Part shown: one piece after another, positions 1-9,178 of the stretch
Numbering within the stretch: the first letter of the stretch is position 1
Layout of the letters: every line of letters starts with the position of its first letter
Assembly: GCF_014137855.1 (NCBI RefSeq)
Contig: NZ_JACGWT010000002.1
Coordinates: 248,001-312,000, forward strand
Length of the DNA: 64,000 nucleotides
Reading direction: 5' to 3'
DNA from: Microlunatus kandeliicorticis
GTDB taxonomy: Bacteria > Actinomycetota > Actinomycetes > Propionibacteriales > Propionibacteriaceae
Position numbers and translations under genes: made by a program
Notes under the pieces: generated by a model
Databases searched by the model: none
What the model was told of the DNA's origin: nothing
What the model saw: only the letters and a program-made list of their open reading frames with translations

Positions 1-351
1 GCCCTGCGGGTCGAGAGCGTCGGCACGGCCGATCGCGCTGGCGAGCCGGCGACGCTCGCGGTTCACCCAGCCGCCGGCCGGCTGGTCGCGGACCAGTCCG
101 TCGGCGAACGCGACCGGATCCGGCCCGACCAGGGTGGCGATCGGGGTGCCGGCGGCCGCGCCGGCCTCGAGCCGGTCGGCCAGCCGCTCGAGCGTCTCCG
201 CGACGCCGTCGGCGGTGCTCGGGCCGAAGACGTAGAGGTGCCGCTCGAGCGCCGGGACAGCCGCCCGGTAGCTCGCCGGCAGCCGGCGGGTGCGCGCCCG
301 GTAGTCCCGGTACCGGCGCTTGTCGCCGACGAGGCTGGTGATGACGTTCAT
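1..351 (-). CDS. DUF1048 family protein (3' end outside window)
   Basis: The reading frame is open from an ATG at 351 down to base 1 with no stop, so 117 residues are visible and the C-terminus is missing. It begins MNVITSLVGDKRRYRDY and contains RRLPASYRAAV, which resembles the small helical DUF1048 proteins of Gram-positives. A strong GGGAGGA ribosome site lies just upstream. DUF1048 genes usually sit beside a PadR-type repressor, but none is visible on this side of the gene. Function is unknown. The family call comes from recalled sequence resemblance. Confidence 0.75.
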   Translation of the reverse strand, partial: MNVITSLVGDKRRYRDYRARTRRLPASYRAAVPALERHLYVFGPSTADGVAETLERLADRLEAGAAAGTPIATLVGPDPVAFADGLVRDQPAGGWVNRERRRLASAIGRADALDPQG

Positions 352-639
352 GGGTCCTCCCGGTGGGTCCGCGTGCGTCCGGATCGGTACTGCACGTCAC
401 TGACTACCGGTACATAGTAACGCCGAGTAGCGCCGGGTTGGCAAGGGATTGCTGCCTCAGATTCGGCTCAAACTCTCGAGTTTGTGGATACCATCAACGA
501 ACCCCCACCCGTCGCGCGAGCGGCGACGGCGTACCTCCGCGGCGGGCGATTGCTTGTGCCGCGTCGCCCACGCCCCCGTCTGCGCCCGTTGATCTCAGCC
601 GGACTCGGCATCAACCGGGACCAGAACCCGACCCCCGGA
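352..639. promoter_or_regulatory. Divergent promoter region with a TACCGGTA palindrome
   Basis: This AT-richer spacer separates the minus-strand DUF1048 gene from the plus-strand gene starting near 640. It holds a perfect 8-bp palindrome TACCGGTA at 405-412, and a related CGGTAC lies about 20 bases upstream. This could be an operator, for example for a PadR-type repressor, but the regulator is not in view. No convincing short gene was seen in the spacer. Confidence 0.3.
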
Positions 640-1917
640 ATGGATGTCCTCGTGAACAACGAACTCGAGCTGGTCAGCGACGGCGACGGGCTGGCGGTGA
701 TCGGCGACGCGACGACGGTTGACCTGTTTCTCTCCTCGGCGGGAGTGGCGTCGAGGGAGTTCGACTTCGCCGGTCGCCTGGGCTCTCTCCTCAGCCAGGC
801 AGCGGGTCTCACGCAGGTGGGATCGCAGGTCGCCGCCGAGTCCGGTCGCTGGGTGAAGCTCACCGAGGAATCAGCCAAGGCCATGAAGCTCGGGAAGCTG
901 ATGAGGGGATCGTCGGATTCCATCAACCGCGCCGTCGTGGTGACGAACAAGGGTGAGATCACCAAGCTGCTCGAGATCGTCAAACCCGGAGCCGGCACCT
1001 TCAGCAATCCCGCCCTCCTCGGCGGAGCCGCGGGGATCATGGCCCAGCTGGCCATGGAGCAGGCGATGGAGGAGATCACGGACTATCTGGCCGTGATCGA
1101 CGAGAAAGTCGACGATGTCCTTCGAGCCCAGAAGGACGCCGCGATCGCCCCGTTGCTCGGGGTTGGATTCGTCATCGACGAGGCGATGGAGATCCGTCGA
1201 GAAGTCGGTCACATCTCTGATGTCACCTGGTCGAAGGTGCAGGCCACGACCCAGACGATCGCGCAGGCACAGGGCTATGCCCTGCTCCAGCTGGACGCAC
1301 TCACGGAGAAGCTCGAGAAGAAGTCGCGCGTCGGCGACATGGCGAAGGTCGCTCGCGAGGCCGAGACCGCCGTCCGGGATTGGCTGGCCGTGTTGGCTCG
1401 GTGCTTTCAGCTGCAGGACGCGGTCGCAGTGCTCGAGCTGGACCGGGTGTTGATGGCGGGTCCCGAGGAGCTCGAACGCCACCGTCGCGCGCTCCGCCAC
1501 GCCCGGGCCAAGCGTCGATCGCAGATCACCGCGCGCACCGAGCAGATGCTCGAGCGGATGGACGCGGCCGCCGGCACCGCCAACGCACAGGTTCTGCTGC
1601 ACCCGCTGCAGTCCAGCGCCGTCATCACGTCGAGCAACCACGTCGCGAACGAGATCGTCGTGTTCCACGAGGGACTGGGGGTGGAAGGCGCCCGGGATGC
1701 GCTCGAGGCGAAGCGATGGCTCAGCGCCGCAGGAGACGTTCGCGACAAAGTCATCGAGGCCGGGGCCGGCGGAGTCGATGCGGCGAGCCGCATCGGGAGG
1801 TCGACCCTCGACAACGCCAGAGCCAGGACAGACCGCCTCGCAGAGGGTGTGACCGGACGGTGGAGGCGCCTGCGGGGCGGCGAGCCTTCGGAACCCGACG
1901 CCGACACGACCACCTGA
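640..1917 (+). CDS. Conserved actinobacterial protein of unknown function
   Basis: A 425-residue soluble protein with no signal peptide. The frame is open further upstream, but that part is low-complexity and unlike the rest. ATG 640 (MDVLVNNELELVSDGDG) or GTG 652 is the likelier start, and neither has a strong ribosome site. The middle is alanine-rich, weakly hydrophobic around GGAAGIMAQLAMEQAMEEI, then long and charged with probable coiled coil (LDALTEKLEKKSRVGDMAKVA). The C-terminal tail is also helical and charged. I recall similar hypothetical proteins in other actinomycetes but no assigned function. It converges on dnaB with only 35 bases between. The role is unknown. Confidence 0.7.
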   Translation: MDVLVNNELELVSDGDGLAVIGDATTVDLFLSSAGVASREFDFAGRLGSLLSQAAGLTQVGSQVAAESGRWVKLTEESAKAMKLGKLMRGSSDSINRAVVVTNKGEITKLLEIVKPGAGTFSNPALLGGAAGIMAQLAMEQAMEEITDYLAVIDEKVDDVLRAQKDAAIAPLLGVGFVIDEAMEIRREVGHISDVTWSKVQATTQTIAQAQGYALLQLDALTEKLEKKSRVGDMAKVAREAETAVRDWLAVLARCFQLQDAVAVLELDRVLMAGPEELERHRRALRHARAKRRSQITARTEQMLERMDAAAGTANAQVLLHPLQSSAVITSSNHVANEIVVFHEGLGVEGARDALEAKRWLSAAGDVRDKVIEAGAGGVDAASRIGRSTLDNARARTDRLAEGVTGRWRRLRGGEPSEPDADTTT

Positions 1918-1952
1918 GCCATCCGTCCCTCGCGAGCCGGATCTCAGACGCC

Positions 1953-3371
1953 TCAGAACTGCATGTCGGCGAAGCGCGAGTAGTGGCCCTGGAAGGCGAC
2001 GGTGATGTCCTTGGTCGGGCCGTTGCGGTGCTTGGCCACCAGCATGTCCGCCTCGCCGGCCCGGTCCGACTCCTTGTCGTAGAGGTCGGGGCGGTGCAGC
2101 AGGATCACCATGTCGGCGTCCTGCTCGAGCGAGCCGGACTCGCGGAGGTCGGACAGCATCGGCTTCTTGTCGGTGCGCTGTTCGGGGCCACGGTTGAGCT
2201 GGCTGAGCGCCACCACCGGGACGCCGAGCTCCTTGGCCAGCAGCTTGAGCTGGCGGGAGAACTCGCTCACCTCGAGTTGGCGCGACTCGACCTTCTTGCC
2301 CGAGGTCATCAGCTGGATGTAGTCGATGACCACCAGCTTGAGGTCGTGGCGCTGCCGCAGCCGGCGGGCCTTGGCCCGGATCTCCATCATCGTCAGGTTG
2401 GGGCTGTCGTCGATGTACAGCGGCGCCTCGCTGACCTCACCCATCTTCTTGGCCATCCGCTGCCAGTCGTCGTCGTTCATCGTGCCGTTGCGGATGTGGT
2501 TGAGCGGAATCGAGGCCTCGGCGCTGAGCAGCCGCATGGTGATCTCGATCTGGCTCATCTCCAGGCTGAAGATGGCCGAGGTCAGGCCGTTCTTGATCGA
2601 GCAGGAGCGGGCCAGGTCGAGCGCGAGCGTCGACTTCCCGCAGCCGGGTCGGGCGGCCACGATGACCATCTGGCCGGGGTGCAGCCCGTTGGTGAGGTCG
2701 TCGAGGTCGGCGAAGCCGGTCGGGACGCCGGCGAGCTGACCGCCGCGCGACCCGATGGCCTCGATCTCGTCCATGGTCGGCTGCATCAGCTCGGCCAGGC
2801 TCTTGTAGTCCTCGCTGGTCTTGCGGTCGGTCACCGCGTAGACCTCGGCCTGCGCCCGGTCGACGATGTCGGAGACCTCGCCCTCGGCGGCGTAGCTCAT
2901 CTGGCCGATCCGCACCGAGGCCTCGACCAGCCGGCGCAGGATGGCCTTCTCGCGGACGATCTCGGCGTAGTAGCCGGCGTTCGCGGCCACCGAGACGCTG
3001 CCCAGCAGGTCCGCGAGGTACGGCGCGCCGCCCACCCGGGTCAGCTCGCCGCGCCGGGTCAGCTCGTTGGCGACGGTGATCGCGTCGGCCGGCTCGCCGC
3101 GGCCGTAGAGGTCGAGGATCGCGTCGTAGACGCTCTCGTGGGCGGGGCGGTAGAAGTCGGCGCCGCGGACCACCTCGACGACGTCGGCGATCGCGTCCTT
3201 GCTCATCAGCATCGCGCCGAGCACCGACTGCTCGGCGTCGAGATCCTGCGGCGGCAGCCGGTCGAACCCGGTCGGCGCCCGGTCCGCGCCACCGGCACGG
3301 TCCCCCGAGCGATCCCCCGACCGGTCGCCGAAGCCCCGTCCGAACGACGGAACGATCTCCGCGACGCTCAC
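1953..3371 (-). CDS. dnaB: Replicative DNA helicase DnaB
   Basis: Hexameric 5'-3' helicase that unwinds DNA at the replication fork after loading at oriC. The 472-residue protein has the N-terminal DnaB domain (LPPQDLDAEQSVLGAML) and a RecA-like C-terminal domain with Walker A ARPGCGKST near residue 245. Further on it has the DnaB motifs SLEMS, VIDYIQLM and SQLNRGPEQR. Length is normal and no intein interrupts the P-loop or the SQLNR motif, where inteins are common in actinobacteria. The start is taken as GTG 3371 behind a run of G; TTG 3377 is possible. An N-terminal Gly/Asp/Arg-rich repeat (GDRSGDRSGDRAGG) precedes the conserved domain. It stands alone rather than next to rplI. Confidence 0.97.
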   Translation of the reverse strand: MSVAEIVPSFGRGFGDRSGDRSGDRAGGADRAPTGFDRLPPQDLDAEQSVLGAMLMSKDAIADVVEVVRGADFYRPAHESVYDAILDLYGRGEPADAITVANELTRRGELTRVGGAPYLADLLGSVSVAANAGYYAEIVREKAILRRLVEASVRIGQMSYAAEGEVSDIVDRAQAEVYAVTDRKTSEDYKSLAELMQPTMDEIEAIGSRGGQLAGVPTGFADLDDLTNGLHPGQMVIVAARPGCGKSTLALDLARSCSIKNGLTSAIFSLEMSQIEITMRLLSAEASIPLNHIRNGTMNDDDWQRMAKKMGEVSEAPLYIDDSPNLTMMEIRAKARRLRQRHDLKLVVIDYIQLMTSGKKVESRQLEVSEFSRQLKLLAKELGVPVVALSQLNRGPEQRTDKKPMLSDLRESGSLEQDADMVILLHRPDLYDKESDRAGEADMLVAKHRNGPTKDITVAFQGHYSRFADMQF

Positions 3372-3746
3372 CCACAACCCCCCACAGCTCGACCCCGGTA
3401 CCGACGACCGGTCGGCGGACCGACCGGCTTCCCCGGGCGACGACTCAGAGAATCACACCTGTGTCGTTCGCCCGCTGCACCAGACGCTAGGACCCGGGTC
3501 TGACAGTGTCGGACCGCACGCCGCCGAGGTCATCGCGGTGGCGAACCGGTGCGATGACCCGTCGTGCGTGGGAGGACAGCCGTCTCCGTGGCCCCGGGGG
3601 TCGAGCCTGGTGCTCGCCGGCCGGCGCGACGCGTCCCTGTGGTCCCCAGACCCCGCGGGCCGCCTCGCCGGTGCCGTCCGGCGTGATGCAGAGCGAAACC
3701 GTAAGCCCGGAACGAGCCCCGGCGACAGCCCGCTGTGCACAGGGGG

Positions 3747-3755
3747 TGTGGACAA
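3747..3755 (-). promoter_or_regulatory. DnaA box (perfect TTGTCCACA on minus strand)
   Basis: TGTGGACAA on the plus strand is the exact complement of the actinobacterial DnaA box TTGTCCACA. It lies about 375 bases upstream of dnaB among weaker variants. A single perfect 9-mer can occur by chance in this much DNA. The nearby cluster makes it more credible. Confidence 0.45.
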
Positions 3756-3944
3756 CGCCCGGCGAGGTGTGGAGACACGCCATGAGGTTGTGCACGGACC
3801 GGGGAACAGCCTGGGGACAACCCGGCCACCCATCCGAGAAACTTGCTCTGACCAGGGAAAACGCTCGTCACCAGCCGTGGACGAGAAGTTGTTTCGGGCG
3901 TGTCCGGTCGCCACGCCCGAGGTGAACGGAGGATTGACAGCTGA

Positions 3945-3969
3945 GAAAAACTGTGGTGTCTGACCACAG
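3945..3969 (-). terminator. Intrinsic terminator of the Tad operon
   Basis: Read on the minus strand this is CTGTGGT, a 5-base loop CAGAC, then ACCACAG followed directly by TTTTT. The 7-bp perfect stem plus T-run is a classical rho-independent terminator. It lies about 110 bases past the end of the last Tad-cluster gene (4081), so it would end that operon before dnaB. Confidence 0.75.
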
Positions 3970-4080
3970 CGGTGGATCGTCCTGGGGATAACTTTCGCGG
4001 CGGCGCGGGCTGGGCACCAGGTCCGGCTCGGCGTGCACCACCCCGGACCGGACGTCCGCGGCCGGGCTCCGCCGACCGGC

Positions 4081-7000
4081 TCAGGAACGTGCCCGCAGCC
4101 TGCCCTCGAGGACGCGCTGGAGCAGGTCGACGGTCTCGGGGTCGAGGTCGAGCCCGAGCCACCGGGCGTGCGACGACACCTCGAGCGACAGCCGTTCGAC
4201 CTCGGCCACGTTGCCCGCCCGGTGTTCGGTCCGGATCCGTGCGGCCATCAGCCGCTCGTCCCTCGGGGCGGCGGTGAGGCCCCGACCGGCGGCCCACCGC
4301 GCCCGGTCGAGATCACCGGAGGCGAGCGCCCGGTCCGCGAGCTCGACCGCGATGTCACGGACCACCGAGACCATGTCGGTGCGCAGCTCCTCGGCCCAGT
4401 GCCACTGGCCAGGCGCGGCGTCGGCCAGCGGCGCGCCGCGCACCAGACCGAGGGCGGCGACCAGGCCGTCGGTGCCGGTCAGGTTGACCCCGGCATGGGT
4501 CAGCATCTGCAGCCGGTGCCAGTCGGACGTCACGGTCGGGGCGAGCTGGATGCGGCCCGAGTAGGCATCCGGCAGGTAGCCGTGGCCGTCCTCGTCCTCG
4601 CCGAGCCAGGTCCGCAGCCGGCTGACGTTCGAACGCCGGGTGCCCTCGGCCACGGCCAGCGCGTTCGCCATCGCCTGCGCACTGCTCCCCGGGTGTTCGA
4701 GCAACCAGGCGCAGTACTCGATGCACTGCTTGACCGCCCGGGTCGGCCTCGGGCCGGCGGCCCCGCGCAGCTCGATCGGCCCGAGCAGGTTGACCACCGG
4801 GTGCTGCTCGCCCCGACCGGTCTCGGTCACCCGGACGGCGGACAGCTCTTCGCGGCCAGGCCGCGGGGCGCGTGGAGCGGAGTCCGCACCGGCGGCGCGG
4901 CTGTCCCCGTCCTCCGGCCCGGCGTCCTCGGGTCCGGGCTCCTCGGAATCGGCGTCATTCGGCTCGTCGTCGCGGGAGTCGTTCGTCCAGGGGACGGTCA
5001 CGACGTTCCGGCCGACCGCCGCCGCCGAGGCGCGTCGCGGGCGGCGGGCTCGCCGTGCGGGGTCGCCGGCCGTGTCGGGATCGGCGACGGGATCGGCGAC
5101 GGGGTCGGTGCCGGGAATATCGGTTGCCTCGGACGGTCGCGCGTCCGTCGGTGTCTGGTCCGCACGGCGGGCGTGGGCCGGTCGGTCCGGCGGTTCGGCC
5201 ACGATGGTCGACTCCTCCCTCGGTCCGCCGGACCGGTCGGAGGGATCGCCTCCGGAGGGTGCGGCGGCATCGTCGAGGACGCCCGCTTCCACGGGATCGG
5301 ACGTCCGCAGGGGCAGGGGGCTGCTCGGCCAGGCGCGGCGGGGACGGCCGGCGGTGTTCGAGCGGAGCGCGGTCGGGGGATCGGGGGTGGGCGCCGGCTC
5401 GTCCGCGGTGTCGCGAGGAGCGAGTCCGGTGGCGACGTCGGGGTCGGCTTCGACGGCGGGGTCGGCGAACGGGTCCTCGGGTGCGAAGAGCGATCGCCAG
5501 TCGAGCCGACCGGGGTCGCTCCGCGTCGTCGGGACGCCGGCCCCGGCCGAGGCGGGCGGGTCGAGGGCATCGGCGAGAGACCAGGGTCGCCCGTCGGTCG
5601 TGCGGTCCTCGGTGCGGACCGCGGTCTCCTCGGCGTTCGCCGGCGAGGAGAGCACCGAGTCGTCCTCGGGCAGGGCGAGCCGGCGGGCGACGACTTCGTC
5701 GTCGGGGGCCCACCACGGCGCTGGCACCGTGTCGACGCGGCCGGTGGTCGCGACCAGGTCCTGGACGGCGGTCGCGACCTCACCCGAGAGGTGCTGCGGC
5801 GCGACCCTCAGGCCGAGCGGCTCGAGTCGCGCTGACCCGTCCTCGGTGGCATCGAGCTCGAGCCGCCACACCGTGTCCGCCGGACCGACGACGACGGCGG
5901 CCATGGCCACCGGCGGCTCGGTGAGCAGCAACCGTTCGAGCCGAGCCCGTTGCTCGGGCGTGGGACGGTCGGCGACCAGGGCGATCTCGGGGAGCCAGGG
6001 GTCCGCCTGCTCGGGCCGGAGTCGGCGTTCGGGCACCGGGCCGACGTCGTCGGGTGACCCACCCTCGAGCCCGGCCGGTGGCGTGCGCTGACCCGCCGCG
6101 CGTTCCTCCCACCGGTCCAACAGCCGGTTCAGGTCGGTCGCGTGGCTCACCGCGGGGTGGTCGATCGCCTCGACCAACGCCGGGTCGCCACCGACGACTG
6201 TCACCACCAGGTCGTCGGCCCATCGGCTGAACGCGAGGTCGACCAGCATCGCCGCGAGCACGTCGTGGTTGCGTTCGGCGGGGGAACCGGACCCCTCGAC
6301 CGCGCGCCGTGCAGCCGTGGGAGGAGCGGGCGGAACGAGGGCCAGCAGTCCGACGGCCTCGAGGTTCAGCACGACGGCGGCTCCGGCGTCGTCGGCACCG
6401 AGGCCGACCATCGCCGGGTAGGGCTGGGGCGTCCGGGTGAGTCCCGGGGTGCGGCGCAGGGCGCCGGCACCGACGCGGTCGAGGATCCACCGTTCGCCCT
6501 CCGCCACGAAGCCGTCCGGTACCACCACCGGCTCGTCGCCGGACCCTAATGCGAGTCGGAGCTCGACGTGGTCGTCGGTGACGACGGCGGCCAGTACCGC
6601 CGGGAGCGGTTGACCGGAGTCGAGGGCGTGCCGGGCGACCGCACGCAGCGCGAGGTCGAGCAGGTCGACACCGAGCGGGTCCTGGGTGCGCCCCAAGCGC
6701 GCCTCGAGCAGCTGGGCGGGGGCAGCGGGCTGGGCGATCCGGCGGCCGACCGGTCGGGTGTGCAGCTGGAGTCGGCGACGGGCGGCCAGACCGGCGAGCA
6801 GGCCGGCGGCGAGCAGACCGCCGACGCCGGCCACCACCGGCAGCCGATCGACCAGCTCGCTCGGCGCGAGCGACGAGGCCTCGGTCTCCTCAGCCGCGGT
6901 TCCCGGCGACGCGGTTCCCGGAGCCGCGGTCGGACCGGAGGTCGCCGGACCGGTCGCGCTCGGGGTAACGGCAGGCGTCGACGCCGAGGCGCGGGGCTCA

Positions 7001-8295
7001 GCCGTGGCGGCGCCGGTCGAGGGTGCCTCGGTCGCAGTGCGCTGGGGACGTGACGGCGCGGTCGCGTCCGGATCTGGCCGGGTGCTCGCCGGCGCAGCGC
7101 GGCCGGACGACGGGTCGGCGGTCGAGGGCGGGGCGGCCGAGGAGGTCGCGGGCGTCGGGACGGATCCTCGCGTCGTCGGGGCCGGGCTCGTCGGGGTCGG
7201 GCTCGTCGAGGCCGGGCCCACCGACGTCGCCGGGGCCGTAGGACCCGTCGTCGGAGCCGCGGGAGCCGCCGAGGCCCGGGGCGCGGCCGAGGGCCGCGCG
7301 TCGGGTGCGGACCGGGTCGCGTGCGACTCCGGTGCCCGCTCGGTCGCAGGGCGGGGCCCGGTCGGCACTCGTTCCGGCGTGGTCGCGGCGACGTGCTCGC
7401 GTCGGTAGACCGTGCCGTCGACCTCGATCCGGTCGGGCAGCCGCAGCACGGCGCCGACCTCGATCAGGTCGGGATCCTCGACGACCTCGCGGTTCGCGTG
7501 CCACAACCCGGGCCACGCGGACGCCGATCCGTAGACGCGCTCGGCCAGGCCGCTGAGTGTGTCGCCGTCGCTGACCCGGTGCTCGGCGCCGCTGGACGGC
7601 GCGACCCCCGGCACCGTGAGCCGCCACCCGACCGTCAACCGGTCCGGACCACCCGTCAGCAGCCCCGGGTTGGCACCGGCGATCCGCCGCCAGTCGCGTC
7701 CCTCGCCGTAGTAGTGCTCGGCGAGCGACCAGAGGTCGTCGCCGGGACGGACGACGTGGACGACGGACGGCTCCGCGGTCGGCGACCGACGGACCGCGGA
7801 CCCCTGCCGACCGGCGTCCTCCTGTGACGGCCCGCCGGGCGCGGACGTCGGCTGGTTCGACCGGGCCGACGAGGACGCGGGCGCGGTGGCTGACGTACGG
7901 GGAAACGGTGTCGGCCCGGTGGTCGGCGCGCTCGGGGCTGTGTTCGGGTGCGGCACGAGGACCATCGCCACGACCAGCAGGAGGAGCCCGGCGGCCACCC
8001 GGCGTGGGGCAGCGAGCCCGGGAAGCGGGATGCGGATCCGCTGCCGGCTCAGCAGACCCACCAGCTCGGCGAGCAGGGACACGACGAAGACCGCCCAGGC
8101 CACCCAACCCGCGACCGTGATCAGCCCGATCAGCACCCGGCCGTCGTCGGGTCGCAGCAGTGCGGCGGCGAGCCCGCTGACGCTCCACCGGTCCGGCAGC
8201 ACGTCGCCGCCGAGCGCGGTGAGCGCCACCGGGACGCCGACGGTGACCGCGAGCAGGGCGAGGAGGGCACCGACCCCACGGACCACCCGCATCAT
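4081..8295 (-). CDS. LysM and BTAD domain membrane regulator of the Tad cluster
   Basis: A very large (1404 residues) membrane protein closing the Tad operon. The N-terminus has three or four membrane segments within residues 1-125. Two LysM modules follow (about 175-223, with VVRPGDDLWSLAEHYYGEG, and 237-285, with HRVSDGDTLSGLAERVYG), then a long Pro/Ser/Thr/Ala-rich spacer. A further membrane helix sits near 482-502. The cytoplasmic part ends in a winged-helix plus bacterial transcriptional activator domain (about 1162-1404). LysM modules bind peptidoglycan; BTAD domains occur in SARP-type activators. Such LysM-BTAD proteins are known beside actinobacterial Tad loci. The start overlaps the stop of the upstream gene by 4 bases. 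A direct wall-to-transcription signal is inference. Confidence 0.85.
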   Translation of the reverse strand: MMRVVRGVGALLALLAVTVGVPVALTALGGDVLPDRWSVSGLAAALLRPDDGRVLIGLITVAGWVAWAVFVVSLLAELVGLLSRQRIRIPLPGLAAPRRVAAGLLLLVVAMVLVPHPNTAPSAPTTGPTPFPRTSATAPASSSARSNQPTSAPGGPSQEDAGRQGSAVRRSPTAEPSVVHVVRPGDDLWSLAEHYYGEGRDWRRIAGANPGLLTGGPDRLTVGWRLTVPGVAPSSGAEHRVSDGDTLSGLAERVYGSASAWPGLWHANREVVEDPDLIEVGAVLRLPDRIEVDGTVYRREHVAATTPERVPTGPRPATERAPESHATRSAPDARPSAAPRASAAPAAPTTGPTAPATSVGPASTSPTPTSPAPTTRGSVPTPATSSAAPPSTADPSSGRAAPASTRPDPDATAPSRPQRTATEAPSTGAATAEPRASASTPAVTPSATGPATSGPTAAPGTASPGTAAEETEASSLAPSELVDRLPVVAGVGGLLAAGLLAGLAARRRLQLHTRPVGRRIAQPAAPAQLLEARLGRTQDPLGVDLLDLALRAVARHALDSGQPLPAVLAAVVTDDHVELRLALGSGDEPVVVPDGFVAEGERWILDRVGAGALRRTPGLTRTPQPYPAMVGLGADDAGAAVVLNLEAVGLLALVPPAPPTAARRAVEGSGSPAERNHDVLAAMLVDLAFSRWADDLVVTVVGGDPALVEAIDHPAVSHATDLNRLLDRWEERAAGQRTPPAGLEGGSPDDVGPVPERRLRPEQADPWLPEIALVADRPTPEQRARLERLLLTEPPVAMAAVVVGPADTVWRLELDATEDGSARLEPLGLRVAPQHLSGEVATAVQDLVATTGRVDTVPAPWWAPDDEVVARRLALPEDDSVLSSPANAEETAVRTEDRTTDGRPWSLADALDPPASAGAGVPTTRSDPGRLDWRSLFAPEDPFADPAVEADPDVATGLAPRDTADEPAPTPDPPTALRSNTAGRPRRAWPSSPLPLRTSDPVEAGVLDDAAAPSGGDPSDRSGGPREESTIVAEPPDRPAHARRADQTPTDARPSEATDIPGTDPVADPVADPDTAGDPARRARRPRRASAAAVGRNVVTVPWTNDSRDDEPNDADSEEPGPEDAGPEDGDSRAAGADSAPRAPRPGREELSAVRVTETGRGEQHPVVNLLGPIELRGAAGPRPTRAVKQCIEYCAWLLEHPGSSAQAMANALAVAEGTRRSNVSRLRTWLGEDEDGHGYLPDAYSGRIQLAPTVTSDWHRLQMLTHAGVNLTGTDGLVAALGLVRGAPLADAAPGQWHWAEELRTDMVSVVRDIAVELADRALASGDLDRARWAAGRGLTAAPRDERLMAARIRTEHRAGNVAEVERLSLEVSSHARWLGLDLDPETVDLLQRVLEGRLRARS

Positions 8296-8726
8296 CGGCT
8301 CCCCACCAGCTCGGCCTCGGCCTCACCACGGCCGCGCACGCTGTCGATGCCGATCACCGACAGCATCAGCGTCGGCACGGTGATCTCGGTGGTCACGCGC
8401 AGCCGGTCGCCGTCGAAGCCGACGGTGCCGGGCACACCGCTCCCGTCGAGGTAGGCCTGCGCGGCGGCCAGGGCCCGCCCGGTGTCGTTCGAGCCCGCGA
8501 GCGCGTCGGTGGCCTGCGCCTCGCTACCCGCTCGCGCGGCGGCGGCGGCGATCGACTGGGCCCGGCTGGCGGCGTCCACCTGCTGTCCGCCGTCGATCAC
8601 CAGACCGGCCGTGAGGATCAGCGCGACCATGATCACCACCGCGAGCACACTGAGCGACTGGCCGCGCCCGTCGACGGGCGGGCGCAGCCGCGCCCACCTC
8701 CTGGCCCCTCGTTCCCGCCCGGTCAT
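8292..8726 (-). CDS. TadG-like pilus assembly protein
   Basis: A 144-residue protein with a short charged N-terminus, then GRGQSLSVLAVVIMVALILT, one hydrophobic helix typical of Tad pseudopilins, and an outward-facing remainder. It lacks the Glu at +5 after the Gly that TadE-type prepilin-peptidase substrates carry, so it may not be processed. The frame is open further upstream, but ATG 8726 overlaps the stop of the upstream TadE gene by 4 bases and fits the family length. It is probably a minor pilin or anchor for the Flp fibre. Confidence 0.75.
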   Translation of the reverse strand: MTGRERGARRWARLRPPVDGRGQSLSVLAVVIMVALILTAGLVIDGGQQVDAASRAQSIAAAAARAGSEAQATDALAGSNDTGRALAAAQAYLDGSGVPGTVGFDGDRLRVTTEITVPTLMLSVIGIDSVRGRGEAEAELVGSR

Positions 8727-9178
8727 CGCTGGCGGTAGGTGTCGAGGGCCGAGCGCCCGTCGGCGGACAGGTCGATGGACCCAGGGAAACCCGGGAGCAA
8801 CAGGTCGCCGAACCCGACTCGGCACTCGAGGTGGCTGGTCACCGTGGCGGGCTGGCCCACCGGGACGGCGAAGGCCGTGGTGTCGACGCTGACCGTGGTG
8901 CTCTGGCACCGGACGCCGTGGCTGTCGAGCTCGTCGCGCGCGACCTGTTCACCGTCGGTCTCGGCCAGTCCGGGATCCCGGGCCAGCGAGGCGGCTCGGG
9001 CCGCGGAGTAGGCGGCCTCCGACAGGTGGGTGCGGGCCAGCCAGAGCCGCCCGCCCGCGATCATCAGCCCGAGCATCAGCACCAGCCCGGGGATGATGAT
9101 CACTGCCTCGACCGACAGCGAGCCGCGCTGGTCCCTGACCGGTCCGCGTGCCCACCCCGACAGCGTCGACCTGATCAT
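8723..9178 (-). CDS. TadE-family pseudopilin
   Basis: A 151-residue protein. After a short basic leader it has QRGSLSVEAVIIIPGLVLML, where the Gly followed by a Glu at +5 is the prepilin-peptidase motif of TadE/Flp proteins, and then a single membrane helix. The rest is predicted extracytoplasmic with two cysteines. ATG 9178 overlaps the preceding stop by 4 bases, so translation is coupled in the Tad operon. TadE proteins are minor pilins needed for Flp pilus assembly. Confidence 0.8.
   Translation of the reverse strand: MIRSTLSGWARGPVRDQRGSLSVEAVIIIPGLVLMLGLMIAGGRLWLARTHLSEAAYSAARAASLARDPGLAETDGEQVARDELDSHGVRCQSTTVSVDTTAFAVPVGQPATVTSHLECRVGFGDLLLPGFPGSIDLSADGRSALDTYRQR

Larger units (their letters stand above)
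3372..4080. other. Intergenic region upstream of dnaB with DnaA-box-like sites
   Basis: About 700 bases without a credible gene. Reading frames across it are shadows in GC-rich DNA. The stretch holds one perfect actinobacterial DnaA box (TGTGGACAA, 3747-3755) and looser relatives: TGTGGAGAC, TTGTGCACG, TGGGGACAA and TGGGGATAA between about 3730 and 3992. It also holds the terminator of the Tad operon at 3945-3969. The dnaB promoter should be here but I could not fix its -10 box. The box cluster might let DnaA regulate dnaB. That is inference. Confidence 0.45.

Noticed and set aside
1953-3371. Possible intein in DnaB
   Set aside because: The P-loop and the SQLNRG motif are uninterrupted and total length is normal.
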